From Flavobacterium terrae (GTDB taxonomy: Bacteria; Bacteroidota; Bacteroidia; Flavobacteriales; Flavobacteriaceae), in NCBI RefSeq assembly GCF_900142035.1, contig NZ_FQZI01000003.1, forward strand, positions 479,237 through 543,236: a stretch of 64,000 bases of DNA, in the 5' to 3' direction. A program made the position numbers and the translations under genes. The number at the start of each line of letters is the position of its first letter. The stretch's first letter is position 1. The notes under the pieces are model-generated. The model was not told the origin of the DNA and ran no database searches. It was given only the letters and a program-made list of their open reading frames with translations. Positions 17,859-27,111 of this stretch are shown here, one piece after another.

Positions 17859-18314
17859 ATGCAAAAAACGGTTAACATACTCAATAAAAGGGCTAAATTC
17901 GATTACGAAATTATAGATCGTTACACAGCTGGTATTGTATTAACTGGTACAGAAATAAAATCAATCCGTTTAGGAAAAGCTTCTATAGCAGAAAGTTTCT
18001 GTGAGTTTAGCGGAAATGAACTATTTGTAATCAACTCACATATTGAGGAATACTTATACGGTACTCACTACAATCACAAAGCAAAAAGTGAGCGAAAACT
18101 TCTACTAAACAAAAAAGAATTAAAAGGATTACTAAAAGATGTCCAAAATAAAGGATTGACCATAATTCCATTACGCTTGTTTACTAATGAAAAAGGGTTA
18201 GCTAAACTGGATATAGCGCTTTGTAGAGGTAAGAAAAACTTTGACAAGAGAGAAACAATCAAGGATCGAGACAATAAACGAGATCTGGACAGAATTAAAA
18301 AATCTTACAAATAA
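17859..18314 (+). CDS. smpB: SsrA-binding protein SmpB
   Basis: The 151-residue protein carries [35 protein letters not shown] and ends [20 protein letters not shown], the SmpB beta-barrel and basic tail. It binds tmRNA and brings it to stalled ribosomes for trans-translation. The ATG at 17859 is chosen because the in-frame TTG at 17850 lies inside the promoter element. The gene is monocistronic and ends in a terminator shared with the convergent DUF3857 gene. The tmRNA gene itself is not in this window. Confidence 0.97.
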   Translation: MQKTVNILNKRAKFDYEIIDRYTAGIVLTGTEIKSIRLGKASIAESFCEFSGNELFVINSHIEEYLYGTHYNHKAKSERKLLLNKKELKGLLKDVQNKGLTIIPLRLFTNEKGLAKLDIALCRGKKNFDKRETIKDRDNKRDLDRIKKSYK

Positions 18315-18340
18315 AAAAGCCACTCAAATGAGTGGCTTTT
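18315..18340. terminator. Bidirectional terminator
   Basis: Stem AAAAGCCACTC (18315-18325) pairs with GAGTGGCTTTT (18330-18340) between convergent smpB and the DUF3857 gene. Confidence 0.9.
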
Positions 18341-18344
18341 AATT

Positions 18345-21300
18345 TTATTTGAATCCTACAACTTGTTCTTCAGCTTCTATTACACCTTCAACAAATTTTT
18401 TATAATCTAAATATTCATTTGTAGTAATGTTATCCCAGCTTAAATTTGCTTTTCTATTTACTTTCAACGTATGTTTATCAACTAATTGATAAGCTATAGA
18501 ATAATTATGATTTTTAAAACTGAAAGTCTTACTTTGTGGTAGCTCAGAGAAAACTTTATCTTCAGGAATTTTTAAAATCACTTCAGAATCATATTGATTA
18601 TTATTTTCATAACTAATATAATTTATATCAAAAGTTCTTGATTCTGTTGCAATTATATCTCGAGTATAAATATTATCAATAAAAGGAATATTAGCTATTT
18701 TCAAATTCCCAACCTTTTGAATATTTTCAGAAATAAAAAATTTAGACTCATAAGTTATTTCGTTATCAAAAACTTGATTAGATAATAATTTAATATATTC
18801 AAGTGAAATAACTTTCTTAAGTCTACTATTAAAATTTGATTCTAATTCTTTTTTTCTTACATCCTCAGTTGTAGCATTTGAAAAAAGTTCATTATAATAT
18901 GATTTTCCAGAACCTTGAATAACATGCTTGTTAATAAATGTTTTTCCTTTATCGCTAATTAAAACTTCAGAATATATTTTAGAAATATTAGAAGTTGCAT
19001 TATCAAAAGGAATATTAATTATTTGGGCTTTTTCGTTTTCAATCTTATCAAAAGAAATTACAAGAGCATTTGCTTTGTATAATGATAAAGGTAAGGCTCT
19101 AAAAGGAAGGTATTTATCTGTTAATTCAAGAAAAACATCATTTCCATCAATAACTGTTTTTACGATACAATGATTAAAATCTGTTGTTGGTAACTTCATG
19201 TTTTTGTAACCATTGTCGTTAGTTAAAACTAAAACAAGATTAGATTTTAATCCAGCTAGTTCAGACAAGACAACAAAAAGAGTAGACACATCTTTACAAT
19301 CACCCAATTTTGTCTGAATAGTTTTTGATGGTTTTTGAGGCACATAACCACTTTGTCTAAAATCTAAAGAACTATAATTAATATTAGATTCAATATACTT
19401 ATATATACTAAATGCTTTTTCTTGTTGTGATAATCCATCTAGACCATTGGGAAAAATTTGTTTAAAGGTATTTAAAGTTATCTTATCAGTCTTTAAATTT
19501 TTCTTTACAAGATCTGCATACCAGTTTGATATATCTTTCCATGATTTTATAGTTCCTACTCGCAAATTATTGGTAATGTCGCTAAAAATTGGGGAATAAC
19601 TTTCTTCATTAGGAATTCCTGGTATATTGTTCTTTTTCCAAATTGTAACTATTTTACCATTAACCTTTGTTGTAGAGGATGGAATTTCTCCATTCGTAAA
19701 ATGTGACTGATAATTTAAACTAGGAATATGTATAATTCCAAATATTGTTTCAACAGAAGGGTAACTGTTGTTAAAATAACATGAAATATTAAAATCTCTG
19801 TAAAAACGTCCAGATCTATTATCAAAGTTTTCATAAGATATGTGAACTACATCACCAATTTGTAAATTAGAGAATACTAAAGTATTATCTCCTTTTTCTG
19901 CAGGCACTAAACTTCCATCTTTTTTAATAGCTTCACTTTTTAAAATTGAAAAATCAGAATTTAAACTATATTCTTTTAAATTTTCAATTCCATTTTCATT
20001 CACTATTTCATATAAAAAAGTAACTTTTTCTTTTCTCCCACCTTCTGGCAGAACATTAACAATGTACTCATCTAACAAAGTCACTACTCCATAATCAGTC
20101 TTAAGACTAGAATTTCTTCTTTTCTTTACTAAATCATAAATATTTTTAGTTGCAACTTGCTCAATTTCATCAGGAGTTTTAGTAATATCGTATAGTTTTT
20201 TTCTAAGATTGCTATTTCCAGAGTTATGCTCTAAAGATTGTCTAATATAATTTGCAGCTTCTTTTTCATTTTTTTGCAAACCATAAACAAGTCCTTTGTT
20301 TTCAAGTGTTACAAAGGAATATGGAAAATATTCTAAATTTTCATTTAATAGCTTAAGGGCTTCATCATATTTATTTTCTTTAATTAAAAAATCAACATAA
20401 TTAGTTCTAAAATCATTTAAATGAGGATGATTTAAAATTTGTTCCTTAATAATTTTTTCTACATCTGCTTTTCTATTCAATGCTTTATAATGAGCTGATA
20501 ATGTATTGCTAACCTCATAGATATCTTTTTCTTTTAATAAATTTTCAAAAGTAGCAATTGCCTTATCAGTATCATTTTTCAATTTATATCTCAAATTAGT
20601 AGCAAGGATTAAAATTTTCTCATTGTTATAAGAATCTATTACTAATTGATCTAGTTGAGAAATCATTTCATTAATGTCGCCTTGTCGAGATTTAATAATA
20701 AAATCAAACATAAGCTCAACATATCTTTGCTTATATTTTTTTGAAATATCTCTATATCTTTCTAATTCTGAAATCTGAGCTGATTTTAACCATTCACTAT
20801 CAGTAAGTTTATTTAAAGAATTGACATAATATTCTGGATCATTTGTTTCGAAGTTTTTGTTTATTTCGTCAATTTTTTGTGATTCATCACCTAATAAATT
20901 ATAATACTTTACAAAGTAATTATTCACAAATGAACTTTTAGGATATTTCTCATTTAATCCCTCCAATGCTTCAAAAGCTTTTACCTTTTTATAATTTGCC
21001 TCATAAGCAGAGAACTGAAATATTTTGTATAAAATATTGTTAGGATTATTTTTAACTAAGTCGTCGAAATATTTTTCAAAATATAAAGGGATTTCTTCGA
21101 TATCATTGTAATCTTTTGTTGCAATATAATATGGTTTATATGTATTACTAAAAGATAAATCTGAAGCTGTTTTACCTTCCAAATCTTTTATTGATGCAGA
21201 AAAATAGTCTCCTCCGTTAGAAAGTTCAATTTTAAAAAGTAATCTATTAAAACCTTTTTCTAAAGGTATTCTAATAGTGTAAGCATCTAGATTTGTTCTT

Positions 21301-22094
21301 TTAATGTCTTGATTATAGTAAACTTCTTTGTCGTTTAAAAAAATCTTAAGTCCTTTATTTGCACCAAAACTTAAAAGATACTTTTTAGCTTCATTAGAAT
21401 TTATAAATGTTTGTGCGTAAATAATTCCTGCTCCATATTCTGATTCATTTCCAAAAAAATGGTAGGCTTCATTTTGGCTTTTTTTAGGATTATACCATCC
21501 AACTTTTCCATTACTATTTGCATCAAAAAGTTTATCATTTTTAGCATACATCTCTGGTTCATAATCAATATCCAATCCGCTACTATTTAAATTTTCAAAG
21601 ACTCCACAAAATTGCCAACTTTTTATTGTACCTAAATCATCAAATGATTGAATAGATTTCTCTTTTAAGTGTCTAATTCGCTCAAAGATTGCTTTTTTAT
21701 ATTTTACAATAGCTAAGTCTTTAAACTTAGGCGAATTACTTAAAAAGTCTATTTTTTTGTATGTCAAATCATTAAACATGCCTTCTTTAACGTCACTTAA
21801 AATGAAACTCCTGTTTATGAATGGTGCAATATAATATTCTGAATTAGGAAGTTTCTCCAAGCTTCTTATTAATTCTTCATCAAAATCAATTCGTCCTGAT
21901 TCTTCATCAAGAAAAGCATCAAGAAAAAGTAAATCTATATTGGTTGATTTAATTTTTCCAAATTGTTTATCAAATAAAGCTCTCGCTTCATTTCTTTTAT
22001 TGTTGATCAATAAATTCAAAACATTGTCGTAGTTTACCTGTGCTTTAGCAAACGAAACTACCAGTAATAAAAGTAATAAGTAATTTTTTTTCAT
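18345..22094 (-). CDS. Large secreted DUF3857/transglutaminase-like protein with TPR region
   Basis: The 1249-residue protein has a signal peptide (1-18). A PA14-like or carbohydrate-binding-like stretch follows (about 200-310, LKIFLNDKEVYYNQ), then helical TPR-type repeats (about 330-640). A DUF3857 domain (about 660-810) precedes a transglutaminase-like domain with Cys near 932 (LGDCKDVS), His near 975 (FNHC) and Asp near 991, and a C-terminal beta domain. All three catalytic-type residues are present. DUF3857-transglutaminase proteins are widespread in Bacteroidetes with no settled substrate. It begins 25 bp after pcm ends and is probably co-transcribed. Confidence 0.85.
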   Translation of the reverse strand: MKKNYLLLLLLVVSFAKAQVNYDNVLNLLINNKRNEARALFDKQFGKIKSTNIDLLFLDAFLDEESGRIDFDEELIRSLEKLPNSEYYIAPFINRSFILSDVKEGMFNDLTYKKIDFLSNSPKFKDLAIVKYKKAIFERIRHLKEKSIQSFDDLGTIKSWQFCGVFENLNSSGLDIDYEPEMYAKNDKLFDANSNGKVGWYNPKKSQNEAYHFFGNESEYGAGIIYAQTFINSNEAKKYLLSFGANKGLKIFLNDKEVYYNQDIKRTNLDAYTIRIPLEKGFNRLLFKIELSNGGDYFSASIKDLEGKTASDLSFSNTYKPYYIATKDYNDIEEIPLYFEKYFDDLVKNNPNNILYKIFQFSAYEANYKKVKAFEALEGLNEKYPKSSFVNNYFVKYYNLLGDESQKIDEINKNFETNDPEYYVNSLNKLTDSEWLKSAQISELERYRDISKKYKQRYVELMFDFIIKSRQGDINEMISQLDQLVIDSYNNEKILILATNLRYKLKNDTDKAIATFENLLKEKDIYEVSNTLSAHYKALNRKADVEKIIKEQILNHPHLNDFRTNYVDFLIKENKYDEALKLLNENLEYFPYSFVTLENKGLVYGLQKNEKEAANYIRQSLEHNSGNSNLRKKLYDITKTPDEIEQVATKNIYDLVKKRRNSSLKTDYGVVTLLDEYIVNVLPEGGRKEKVTFLYEIVNENGIENLKEYSLNSDFSILKSEAIKKDGSLVPAEKGDNTLVFSNLQIGDVVHISYENFDNRSGRFYRDFNISCYFNNSYPSVETIFGIIHIPSLNYQSHFTNGEIPSSTTKVNGKIVTIWKKNNIPGIPNEESYSPIFSDITNNLRVGTIKSWKDISNWYADLVKKNLKTDKITLNTFKQIFPNGLDGLSQQEKAFSIYKYIESNINYSSLDFRQSGYVPQKPSKTIQTKLGDCKDVSTLFVVLSELAGLKSNLVLVLTNDNGYKNMKLPTTDFNHCIVKTVIDGNDVFLELTDKYLPFRALPLSLYKANALVISFDKIENEKAQIINIPFDNATSNISKIYSEVLISDKGKTFINKHVIQGSGKSYYNELFSNATTEDVRKKELESNFNSRLKKVISLEYIKLLSNQVFDNEITYESKFFISENIQKVGNLKIANIPFIDNIYTRDIIATESRTFDINYISYENNNQYDSEVILKIPEDKVFSELPQSKTFSFKNHNYSIAYQLVDKHTLKVNRKANLSWDNITTNEYLDYKKFVEGVIEAEEQVVGFK

Positions 22095-22119
22095 TCAATG
22101 TAGGTTAATTTATATGTAT

Positions 22120-22761
22120 TTAATTTTTATCTTCTAATAATGGAACAAATCTAAAATCTCCTAATTCATGTTTTTCAAACTGTGTTTCGGTTTTTCTAAT
22201 CAATAAAGTCATTACTTGAACATCTTCACCAACAGGGATTACTAATCTCCCTCCTATTTTAAGTTGTGCCATTAAAGGTTGTGGGATGAATGGTGCACCA
22301 GCTGTAACAATAATACTATCAAATGGAGCATGAGTTGGAAGTCCTTTATAGCCATCTCCAAAAATTAATTGTTTTGCACGAACTCCAAGCTTAGGTAATA
22401 ATAAAGAAGTCTTCTTAAAAAGTTCATTTTGTCTTTCAATCGAAAAAACCTTAGCTCCCATCATAAATAAAACAGCCGTTTGATATCCAGAACCTGTGCC
22501 AATCTCTAAAACTTTATCATCTTTTTTTACTTGCAATAATTCTGTTTGAAAAGCAACTGTGTAAGGTTGAGATATAGTTTGGCCAGCTCCTATTGGGAAT
22601 GGTTTATCCTGATAAGCAAAATCTTCAAAACTTGAATTTAAAAATAAATGTCTCGGAATTTTTCTAATGGCTTCCAATACATTTTTATCCTTAATTCCTT
22701 TAGCTTGTAAAACGCTTACTAACTGATTTCTAAGTCCTTGATGTTTGGCTAAATCTCTCAC
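22120..22761 (-). CDS. pcm: Protein-L-isoaspartate O-methyltransferase
   Basis: The 213-residue product has the PCMT signature: IPRHLFLNSSFEDFAYQDKPFPIGAGQTISQPYTVAFQTELL, then SAM-binding motif LEIGTGSGYQTAVL, then FDSIIVTAGAP. The enzyme methylates isoaspartyl residues to repair damaged proteins. The start is GTG (22761), giving MRDLAKHQGLRNQLV; no ATG suits the family start. The DUF3857 gene follows 25 bp downstream on the same strand. Confidence 0.95.
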   Translation of the reverse strand: MRDLAKHQGLRNQLVSVLQAKGIKDKNVLEAIRKIPRHLFLNSSFEDFAYQDKPFPIGAGQTISQPYTVAFQTELLQVKKDDKVLEIGTGSGYQTAVLFMMGAKVFSIERQNELFKKTSLLLPKLGVRAKQLIFGDGYKGLPTHAPFDSIIVTAGAPFIPQPLMAQLKIGGRLVIPVGEDVQVMTLLIRKTETQFEKHELGDFRFVPLLEDKN

Positions 22762-22855
22762 TACAACTCTAAATTTATTTGGCTAAATTAGACTTTATAT
22801 TCCCAAAAATCAAATATGAAATTCTAAAAAAACATCTTTAAATAGCATTTAAAAG

Positions 22856-22885
22856 TTGGGATTTATTATTTTTAATTTACTTTTG
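22856..22885 (+). promoter_or_regulatory. Bacteroidetes promoter of the oxidoreductase operon
   Basis: TTG at 22856-22858, a 19-bp spacer, then TACTTTTG at 22878-22885 match the TTTG/TAnnTTTG consensus. The ATG at 22901 follows 15 bp later. Confidence 0.6.
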
Positions 22886-22900
22886 TTAAAAATAGTCTTT

Positions 22901-23866
22901 ATGTTAAAAATAGGCGTTTTAGGTGCTGGTCACCTAGGAAAAATACACTTACGATTACTAAATCAATCTGATAAATATGAGTTAGTTGGTTTTTATGATG
23001 AAAACCAAGAATATGCAAAAAAAATCGCGGCCGAATTTGGATATACTCATTTCGATACTATAGCTAAATTAATTCATGCTGTTGACGTTATAGATATTGT
23101 AACTCCTACCCTTTCTCATTACAAATGTGCTAAAGTTGCTATAAAATCAGGTAAACATGTTTTTATAGAAAAACCAATTTCAACAACTGTGGAAGAAGCA
23201 GAAGAAATTATTGCATTAGCAAAAGAATATAACGTTAAAGGTCAAGTTGGTCATGTAGAACGATTTAACCCTGCTTTTAAAGCTGTAAAGGGGAAAATCG
23301 AAAACCCAATGTTTATCGAAACGCATCGTTTAGCCGAATTTAATCCACGTGGTACCGATGTTCCTGTGGTTTTAGATTTGATGATTCACGATATCGATGC
23401 AATTTTGAGTGTGGTAAATTCAAAAGTAAAAGAGGTTAATGCTAGTGGCGTTTCAGTAATTAGTGATTCTCCAGATATTGCAAATGCTAGAATCGAATTT
23501 GAAAACGGATGTGTTGCGAATATCACCTCGAGCCGAATTTCTATGAAAAACATGCGTAAATCAAGGTTTTTTCAACGTGATGCCTACATTTCTGTAGATT
23601 TTCTTGATAAAGTGTGTGAAGTAGTAAAAATGAAAGATGCTCCAGAAGTACCAGGAGACTTTGATATGATTTTGCAAAATGCAGAAGGTGTTAAAAAGCA
23701 AATTTATTATGATAACCCTTCGGTTGAACCGAATAATGCCATATTAGACGAATTGGAATCTTTCGCTGATGCTATTAACAATAATACCACACCGGTCGTA
23801 ACACTGGAACAGGCCACTGAAGCATTACGCGTGGCGTATCAGATTATCGATTCGATGAAGAAATAA
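22901..23866 (+). CDS. Gfo/Idh/MocA family oxidoreductase
   Basis: The 321-residue protein starts MLKIGVLGAGHLGKIHLRLL, a Rossmann fold with GAGHLG, followed by VFIEKPIS, the conserved EKP motif of the Gfo/Idh/MocA family, and VGHVERFNPAF. It should be an NAD(P)-dependent sugar or inositol dehydrogenase-like enzyme; the substrate cannot be told. The start at 22901 is supported by the promoter. A lipoprotein gene follows after 2 bp and a hydroxyacyl-CoA dehydrogenase 6 bp after that, forming a transcription unit with no obvious common pathway. Confidence 0.9.
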   Translation: MLKIGVLGAGHLGKIHLRLLNQSDKYELVGFYDENQEYAKKIAAEFGYTHFDTIAKLIHAVDVIDIVTPTLSHYKCAKVAIKSGKHVFIEKPISTTVEEAEEIIALAKEYNVKGQVGHVERFNPAFKAVKGKIENPMFIETHRLAEFNPRGTDVPVVLDLMIHDIDAILSVVNSKVKEVNASGVSVISDSPDIANARIEFENGCVANITSSRISMKNMRKSRFFQRDAYISVDFLDKVCEVVKMKDAPEVPGDFDMILQNAEGVKKQIYYDNPSVEPNNAILDELESFADAINNNTTPVVTLEQATEALRVAYQIIDSMKK

Positions 23867-23868
23867 CT

Positions 23869-24198
23869 ATGCTTAAAAGATTACTAATTTTATTTGGTTT
23901 CTTTTTCTTGATTTCCTGCTCAGAAAAAAGAATAAAAGATATTGATGAAATTGTTCTAAACGAAAACATCCAAGAGAAAAATGGTTTTTATCATTACGGA
24001 GATTGTGAAGAACACATAGGTAATTTATATAATGGTAAAAACTATTATTACCATGAAAATGGGAAAATAAAAGGTAATTTCACTTTAAACAATGGAGTTC
24101 CAGAAGGGCATTGGGAGCAATTTAATTCTGATGGTACCAAAAGAATAGATATATATTTCAAAGAAGGAAAAGTTATAAAAAAAATAAAACACAATTAA
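23869..24198 (+). CDS. Small lipoprotein with MORN/YwqK-like repeats
   Basis: The 109-residue product has a lipoprotein signal (LLILFGFFFLISC, lipobox LISC). It then has two or three short repeats of the type YYHENGKIKGNFTLNNGVPEGHWEQFNSDGTKR, as in MORN and YwqK-like proteins. Such repeats form beta-hairpin ladders. Databases often label them as antitoxins, but nothing here supports a toxin-antitoxin role: it is exported and no toxin gene adjoins it. It lies between two metabolic genes with almost no spacing. Confidence 0.8.
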   Translation: MLKRLLILFGFFFLISCSEKRIKDIDEIVLNENIQEKNGFYHYGDCEEHIGNLYNGKNYYYHENGKIKGNFTLNNGVPEGHWEQFNSDGTKRIDIYFKEGKVIKKIKHN

Positions 24199-24204
24199 TA
24201 CAAA

Positions 24205-25098
24205 ATGAAACACATTGCTGTAATCGGGGCCGGAACTATGGGTAACGGAATTGCCCACACATTTGCTCAATCAGGATTTACCGTAAAATTAATCGATATA
24301 TCTGAAAAATCTTTAGAAAAAGGAATGGCAACCATTGCCGCAAATCTTGACCGTATGGTTACTAAAGGTTCTATCACAGAAGAAGACAAACACAAAACCA
24401 TAGGAAACATCATCACTTATACTGACATTAAAGATGGCGTTGTAGGTTGTGACTTAGTGGTAGAAGCTGCTACTGAAAACGTTGGTTTAAAACTAAATAT
24501 CTTCAAGCAATTAAGTGAAATTTGTGATCATAATGTAATACTGGCTACGAATACATCTTCTATTTCAATTACACAAATAGCAGCACAGGTGGTTCATCCA
24601 GAAAGAGTAATTGGTATGCATTTTATGAATCCAGTACCAATTATGAAATTGGTTGAAATCATTCGTGGGTATAATACTTCAGATGAAGTTACTAAAATCA
24701 TAATGGATTTATCTGTTAAATTAGGTAAAATCCCAACTGAAGTTAACGATTACCCTGGTTTTGTGGCAAACCGTATTTTAATGCCAATGATTAACGAAGC
24801 TATCGAAACCCTTTACAACGGAGTTGGTGGTGTTTATGAAATTGACACTGTAATGAAGTTAGGAATGGCGCATCCAATGGGGCCATTACAATTAGCAGAT
24901 TTTATTGGTCTTGACGTATGTTTATCTATCTTAAACGTAATGTATGACGGATTCAAAAACCCTAAATATGCTCCATGCCCATTATTAGTAAATATGGTTA
25001 TGGCAGGAAAATTAGGAGTGAAATCTGGAGAAGGTTTCTACGACTATTCCGAAAGTAAAAAAGCTGAGAAAGTTTCATCTCAATTTAGTAAAAAATAA
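24205..25098 (+). CDS. 3-hydroxyacyl-CoA (3-hydroxybutyryl-CoA) dehydrogenase
   Basis: The 297-residue protein starts MKHIAVIGAGTMGNGIAHTFAQSGF, the NAD-binding fold, and contains NTSSISITQIAAQVVHPERVIGMHFMNPVPIMKLVEII with the catalytic His of GMHFMNP. DYPGFVANRILMPMINEAIE and GLDVCLSI follow. It oxidises (S)-3-hydroxyacyl-CoA with NAD+, in fatty-acid or short-chain acyl metabolism. Length and single-domain form fit the Hbd/PaaH group. It is the third gene of the oxidoreductase transcription unit. Confidence 0.94.
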   Translation: MKHIAVIGAGTMGNGIAHTFAQSGFTVKLIDISEKSLEKGMATIAANLDRMVTKGSITEEDKHKTIGNIITYTDIKDGVVGCDLVVEAATENVGLKLNIFKQLSEICDHNVILATNTSSISITQIAAQVVHPERVIGMHFMNPVPIMKLVEIIRGYNTSDEVTKIIMDLSVKLGKIPTEVNDYPGFVANRILMPMINEAIETLYNGVGGVYEIDTVMKLGMAHPMGPLQLADFIGLDVCLSILNVMYDGFKNPKYAPCPLLVNMVMAGKLGVKSGEGFYDYSESKKAEKVSSQFSKK

Positions 25099-25100
25099 AA

Positions 25101-25161
25101 AGTGATTAGTGAATAGTTTTTAGTCTTATAGCTAATTACTATTCACTATTTACTAATCACT
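25101..25161. repeat. Inverted repeat filling the spacer before the DUF1015 gene
   Basis: The 17-bp arm at 25101-25117 (AGTGATTAGTGAATAGT) is complementary to 25145-25161 with one mismatch, around a 27-nt loop. It fills nearly the whole 67-bp gap and has no T-run, so it is not a standard terminator. Confidence 0.7.
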
Positions 25162-25165
25162 AAAA

Positions 25166-26389
25166 ATGGCAAAAATAATTCCTTTTAAAGCAGTTCGTCC
25201 AGCACCTGATAAAGTAGCGCTAGTTACTTGTAGAATGTATGATGATTATACTCCAACCGAATTAGCGGCTTGGCTTAATTTTAATCCGTATTCATTTTTA
25301 CATGTAATTAATCCTGCTTATACTTTTACCCATGCGCAAAAGATTACGCCGGAGAAACGTTTTAAAGGAGTTACCCATAAATACAATGATTTCAAAAAGG
25401 AGAATATACTAATTCAAGAAGACAAGCCAATATTTTACTTGTACGAAATCCAAACCAAAAACAACACATTCACCGGAATTATTGCAGGAACTTCAATTGA
25501 AGATTATCAAAACAATGTCATCAAAAAACATGAAGACACGCTGCAATATCGTGTTGAGCTATTTAAAGATTACTTACATCAAACCGGTTTTAATACTGAA
25601 CCCGTTTTAATTACCTATCCTGACAGTACTGAAATTAATACGTTTATAACTTTACACAAAAGAAATAAACCTATTTATGAGTTCTCTACAACAACAAAAG
25701 AAAAACACACGCTTTGGAAAATAGACACTCAAACCGAAATTAACTTATTAGTAGAACATTTCGAAAGTATCCCAAATTTATACATTGCTGATGGTCATCA
25801 TCGCTCTGCATCGGCAGAAATGTTGTATGAACAAGATAAGTCAACAGGCAATCCAAATTTGAATTACTTTATGAGCTTTTTAATTGCCGAAAGTAATGTG
25901 AAAATATATGAATTCAATCGAGTAGTTCGTGATTTAAATGGTCATTCTAAAGATGATTTTATCAAATTAGTTGCTGACAACTTTGTAATTAAAGATAAAA
26001 AGCGTGAATTGTGGCAACCTAAACATAAGTATGAGTTTGGAATGTATCTAGACGGACGTTTTTATGCTTTGGAATACAAACACAAAGAAAAGATAAAAGG
26101 CGTTCTGGAGAATCTTGATGCTCAAATATTATACGATACCATTCTTCATCCCATTTTAGGTTTAGAAGATTTACGTAATGATGAGCGCATTGATTACATC
26201 CCTGGTAAACAAGCCATTTTACACATGAAAGAGATGATAGATGAAGGTGAGTTTGAGGTTGGTTTCATGTTATATCCTTCTGACATTAATGAAATCAAAC
26301 TTTTAGCAGATAATAACCTTATTATGCCTCCAAAATCTACTTATATAGAACCCAAATTTAGAAGTGGGTTGTTAGTGTATGAGTTGTAA
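25166..26389 (+). CDS. DUF1015 family protein
   Basis: The 407-residue cytoplasmic protein starts MAKIIPFKAVRPAPDKVALVTCRMYDDYT and contains NPYSFLHVINP and IPNLYIADGHHRSASAEM, hallmarks of DUF1015 (HhH motif in ADGHHR). The family is widespread and often next to serine/phosphoglycerate metabolism genes; here that context is absent. The enzymatic role is not established. The upstream spacer is almost entirely an inverted repeat, so it may be partly uncoupled from the genes before it. Confidence 0.9.
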   Translation: MAKIIPFKAVRPAPDKVALVTCRMYDDYTPTELAAWLNFNPYSFLHVINPAYTFTHAQKITPEKRFKGVTHKYNDFKKENILIQEDKPIFYLYEIQTKNNTFTGIIAGTSIEDYQNNVIKKHEDTLQYRVELFKDYLHQTGFNTEPVLITYPDSTEINTFITLHKRNKPIYEFSTTTKEKHTLWKIDTQTEINLLVEHFESIPNLYIADGHHRSASAEMLYEQDKSTGNPNLNYFMSFLIAESNVKIYEFNRVVRDLNGHSKDDFIKLVADNFVIKDKKRELWQPKHKYEFGMYLDGRFYALEYKHKEKIKGVLENLDAQILYDTILHPILGLEDLRNDERIDYIPGKQAILHMKEMIDEGEFEVGFMLYPSDINEIKLLADNNLIMPPKSTYIEPKFRSGLLVYEL

Positions 26390-26449
26390 AATTAGTATAT
26401 ACTAATCAGCATCATTTTTTCAGTTAACCTTAAATTTTTCATTCTAAGC

Positions 26450-27109
26450 ATGTCAATAGCTCAAAATCTTAATAATATAAAATCATCTCTTCCAGAACAT
26501 GTTACACTTGTAGCAGTTTCTAAAACCAAACCCGTTAGTGATTTGATGGAAGCTTATAATGCTGGTCAGCGTATTTTTGGAGAAAACAAAATCCAAGAAA
26601 TGACTGATAAGTGGCAACAAATGCCTAAAGATATTGAGTGGCATATGATTGGTCATGTTCAAAGTAACAAAGTCAAATACATGGTGCCTTATGTTAAGCT
26701 GATTCATGGTGTAGACAGCTTAAAATTGTTGAAAGAAATTAATCGTTTAGCGGTAAAATGGCGCAAACACATCAATGTTTTATTACAAATTTACATTGCG
26801 GAGGAAGAAACAAAATTCGGTTTAAATGATCAGGAATTGGATGAAATTCTTAATTCGGAAGAAGTACAACAAATGACTAACATTACCATAACAGGCTTAA
26901 TGGGAATGGCTAGTTTTACTGATGATAAAACACAAATAAAAAAAGAGTTCCTACATCTTAAATCATTATTCGACAAGTACAAAGCTATAAGTACCAACAA
27001 TTGTCAAATGAATACCCTCTCGATGGGCATGAGTGGCGATTATGAATTGGCTATCGAATGTGGAAGTACAATGATTCGAGTAGGAAGTAGTATATTTGGG
27101 GGACGATAA
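26450..27109 (+). CDS. YggS-family pyridoxal-phosphate homeostasis protein
   Basis: The 219-residue protein contains HVTLVAVSKTKPVSDLMEAY with the PLP-binding Lys25, then GENKIQEM, then EWHMIGHVQSNKVKYMVP and LSMGMSGDYELAIECGSTMIRVGSSIFG. It is the single-domain alanine-racemase-like fold of the PLPBP/YggS family, which buffers free PLP. Length is normal for the family. It ends directly before the repeat-flanked four-helix-bundle gene. Confidence 0.95.
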   Translation: MSIAQNLNNIKSSLPEHVTLVAVSKTKPVSDLMEAYNAGQRIFGENKIQEMTDKWQQMPKDIEWHMIGHVQSNKVKYMVPYVKLIHGVDSLKLLKEINRLAVKWRKHINVLLQIYIAEEETKFGLNDQELDEILNSEEVQQMTNITITGLMGMASFTDDKTQIKKEFLHLKSLFDKYKAISTNNCQMNTLSMGMSGDYELAIECGSTMIRVGSSIFGGR

Positions 27110-27111
27110 AA

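Noticed and set aside
23869..24198. Antitoxin of a toxin-antitoxin system
   Set aside because: The YwqK-like label comes from MORN-type repeats; the protein is a predicted lipoprotein and no toxin gene is next to it.
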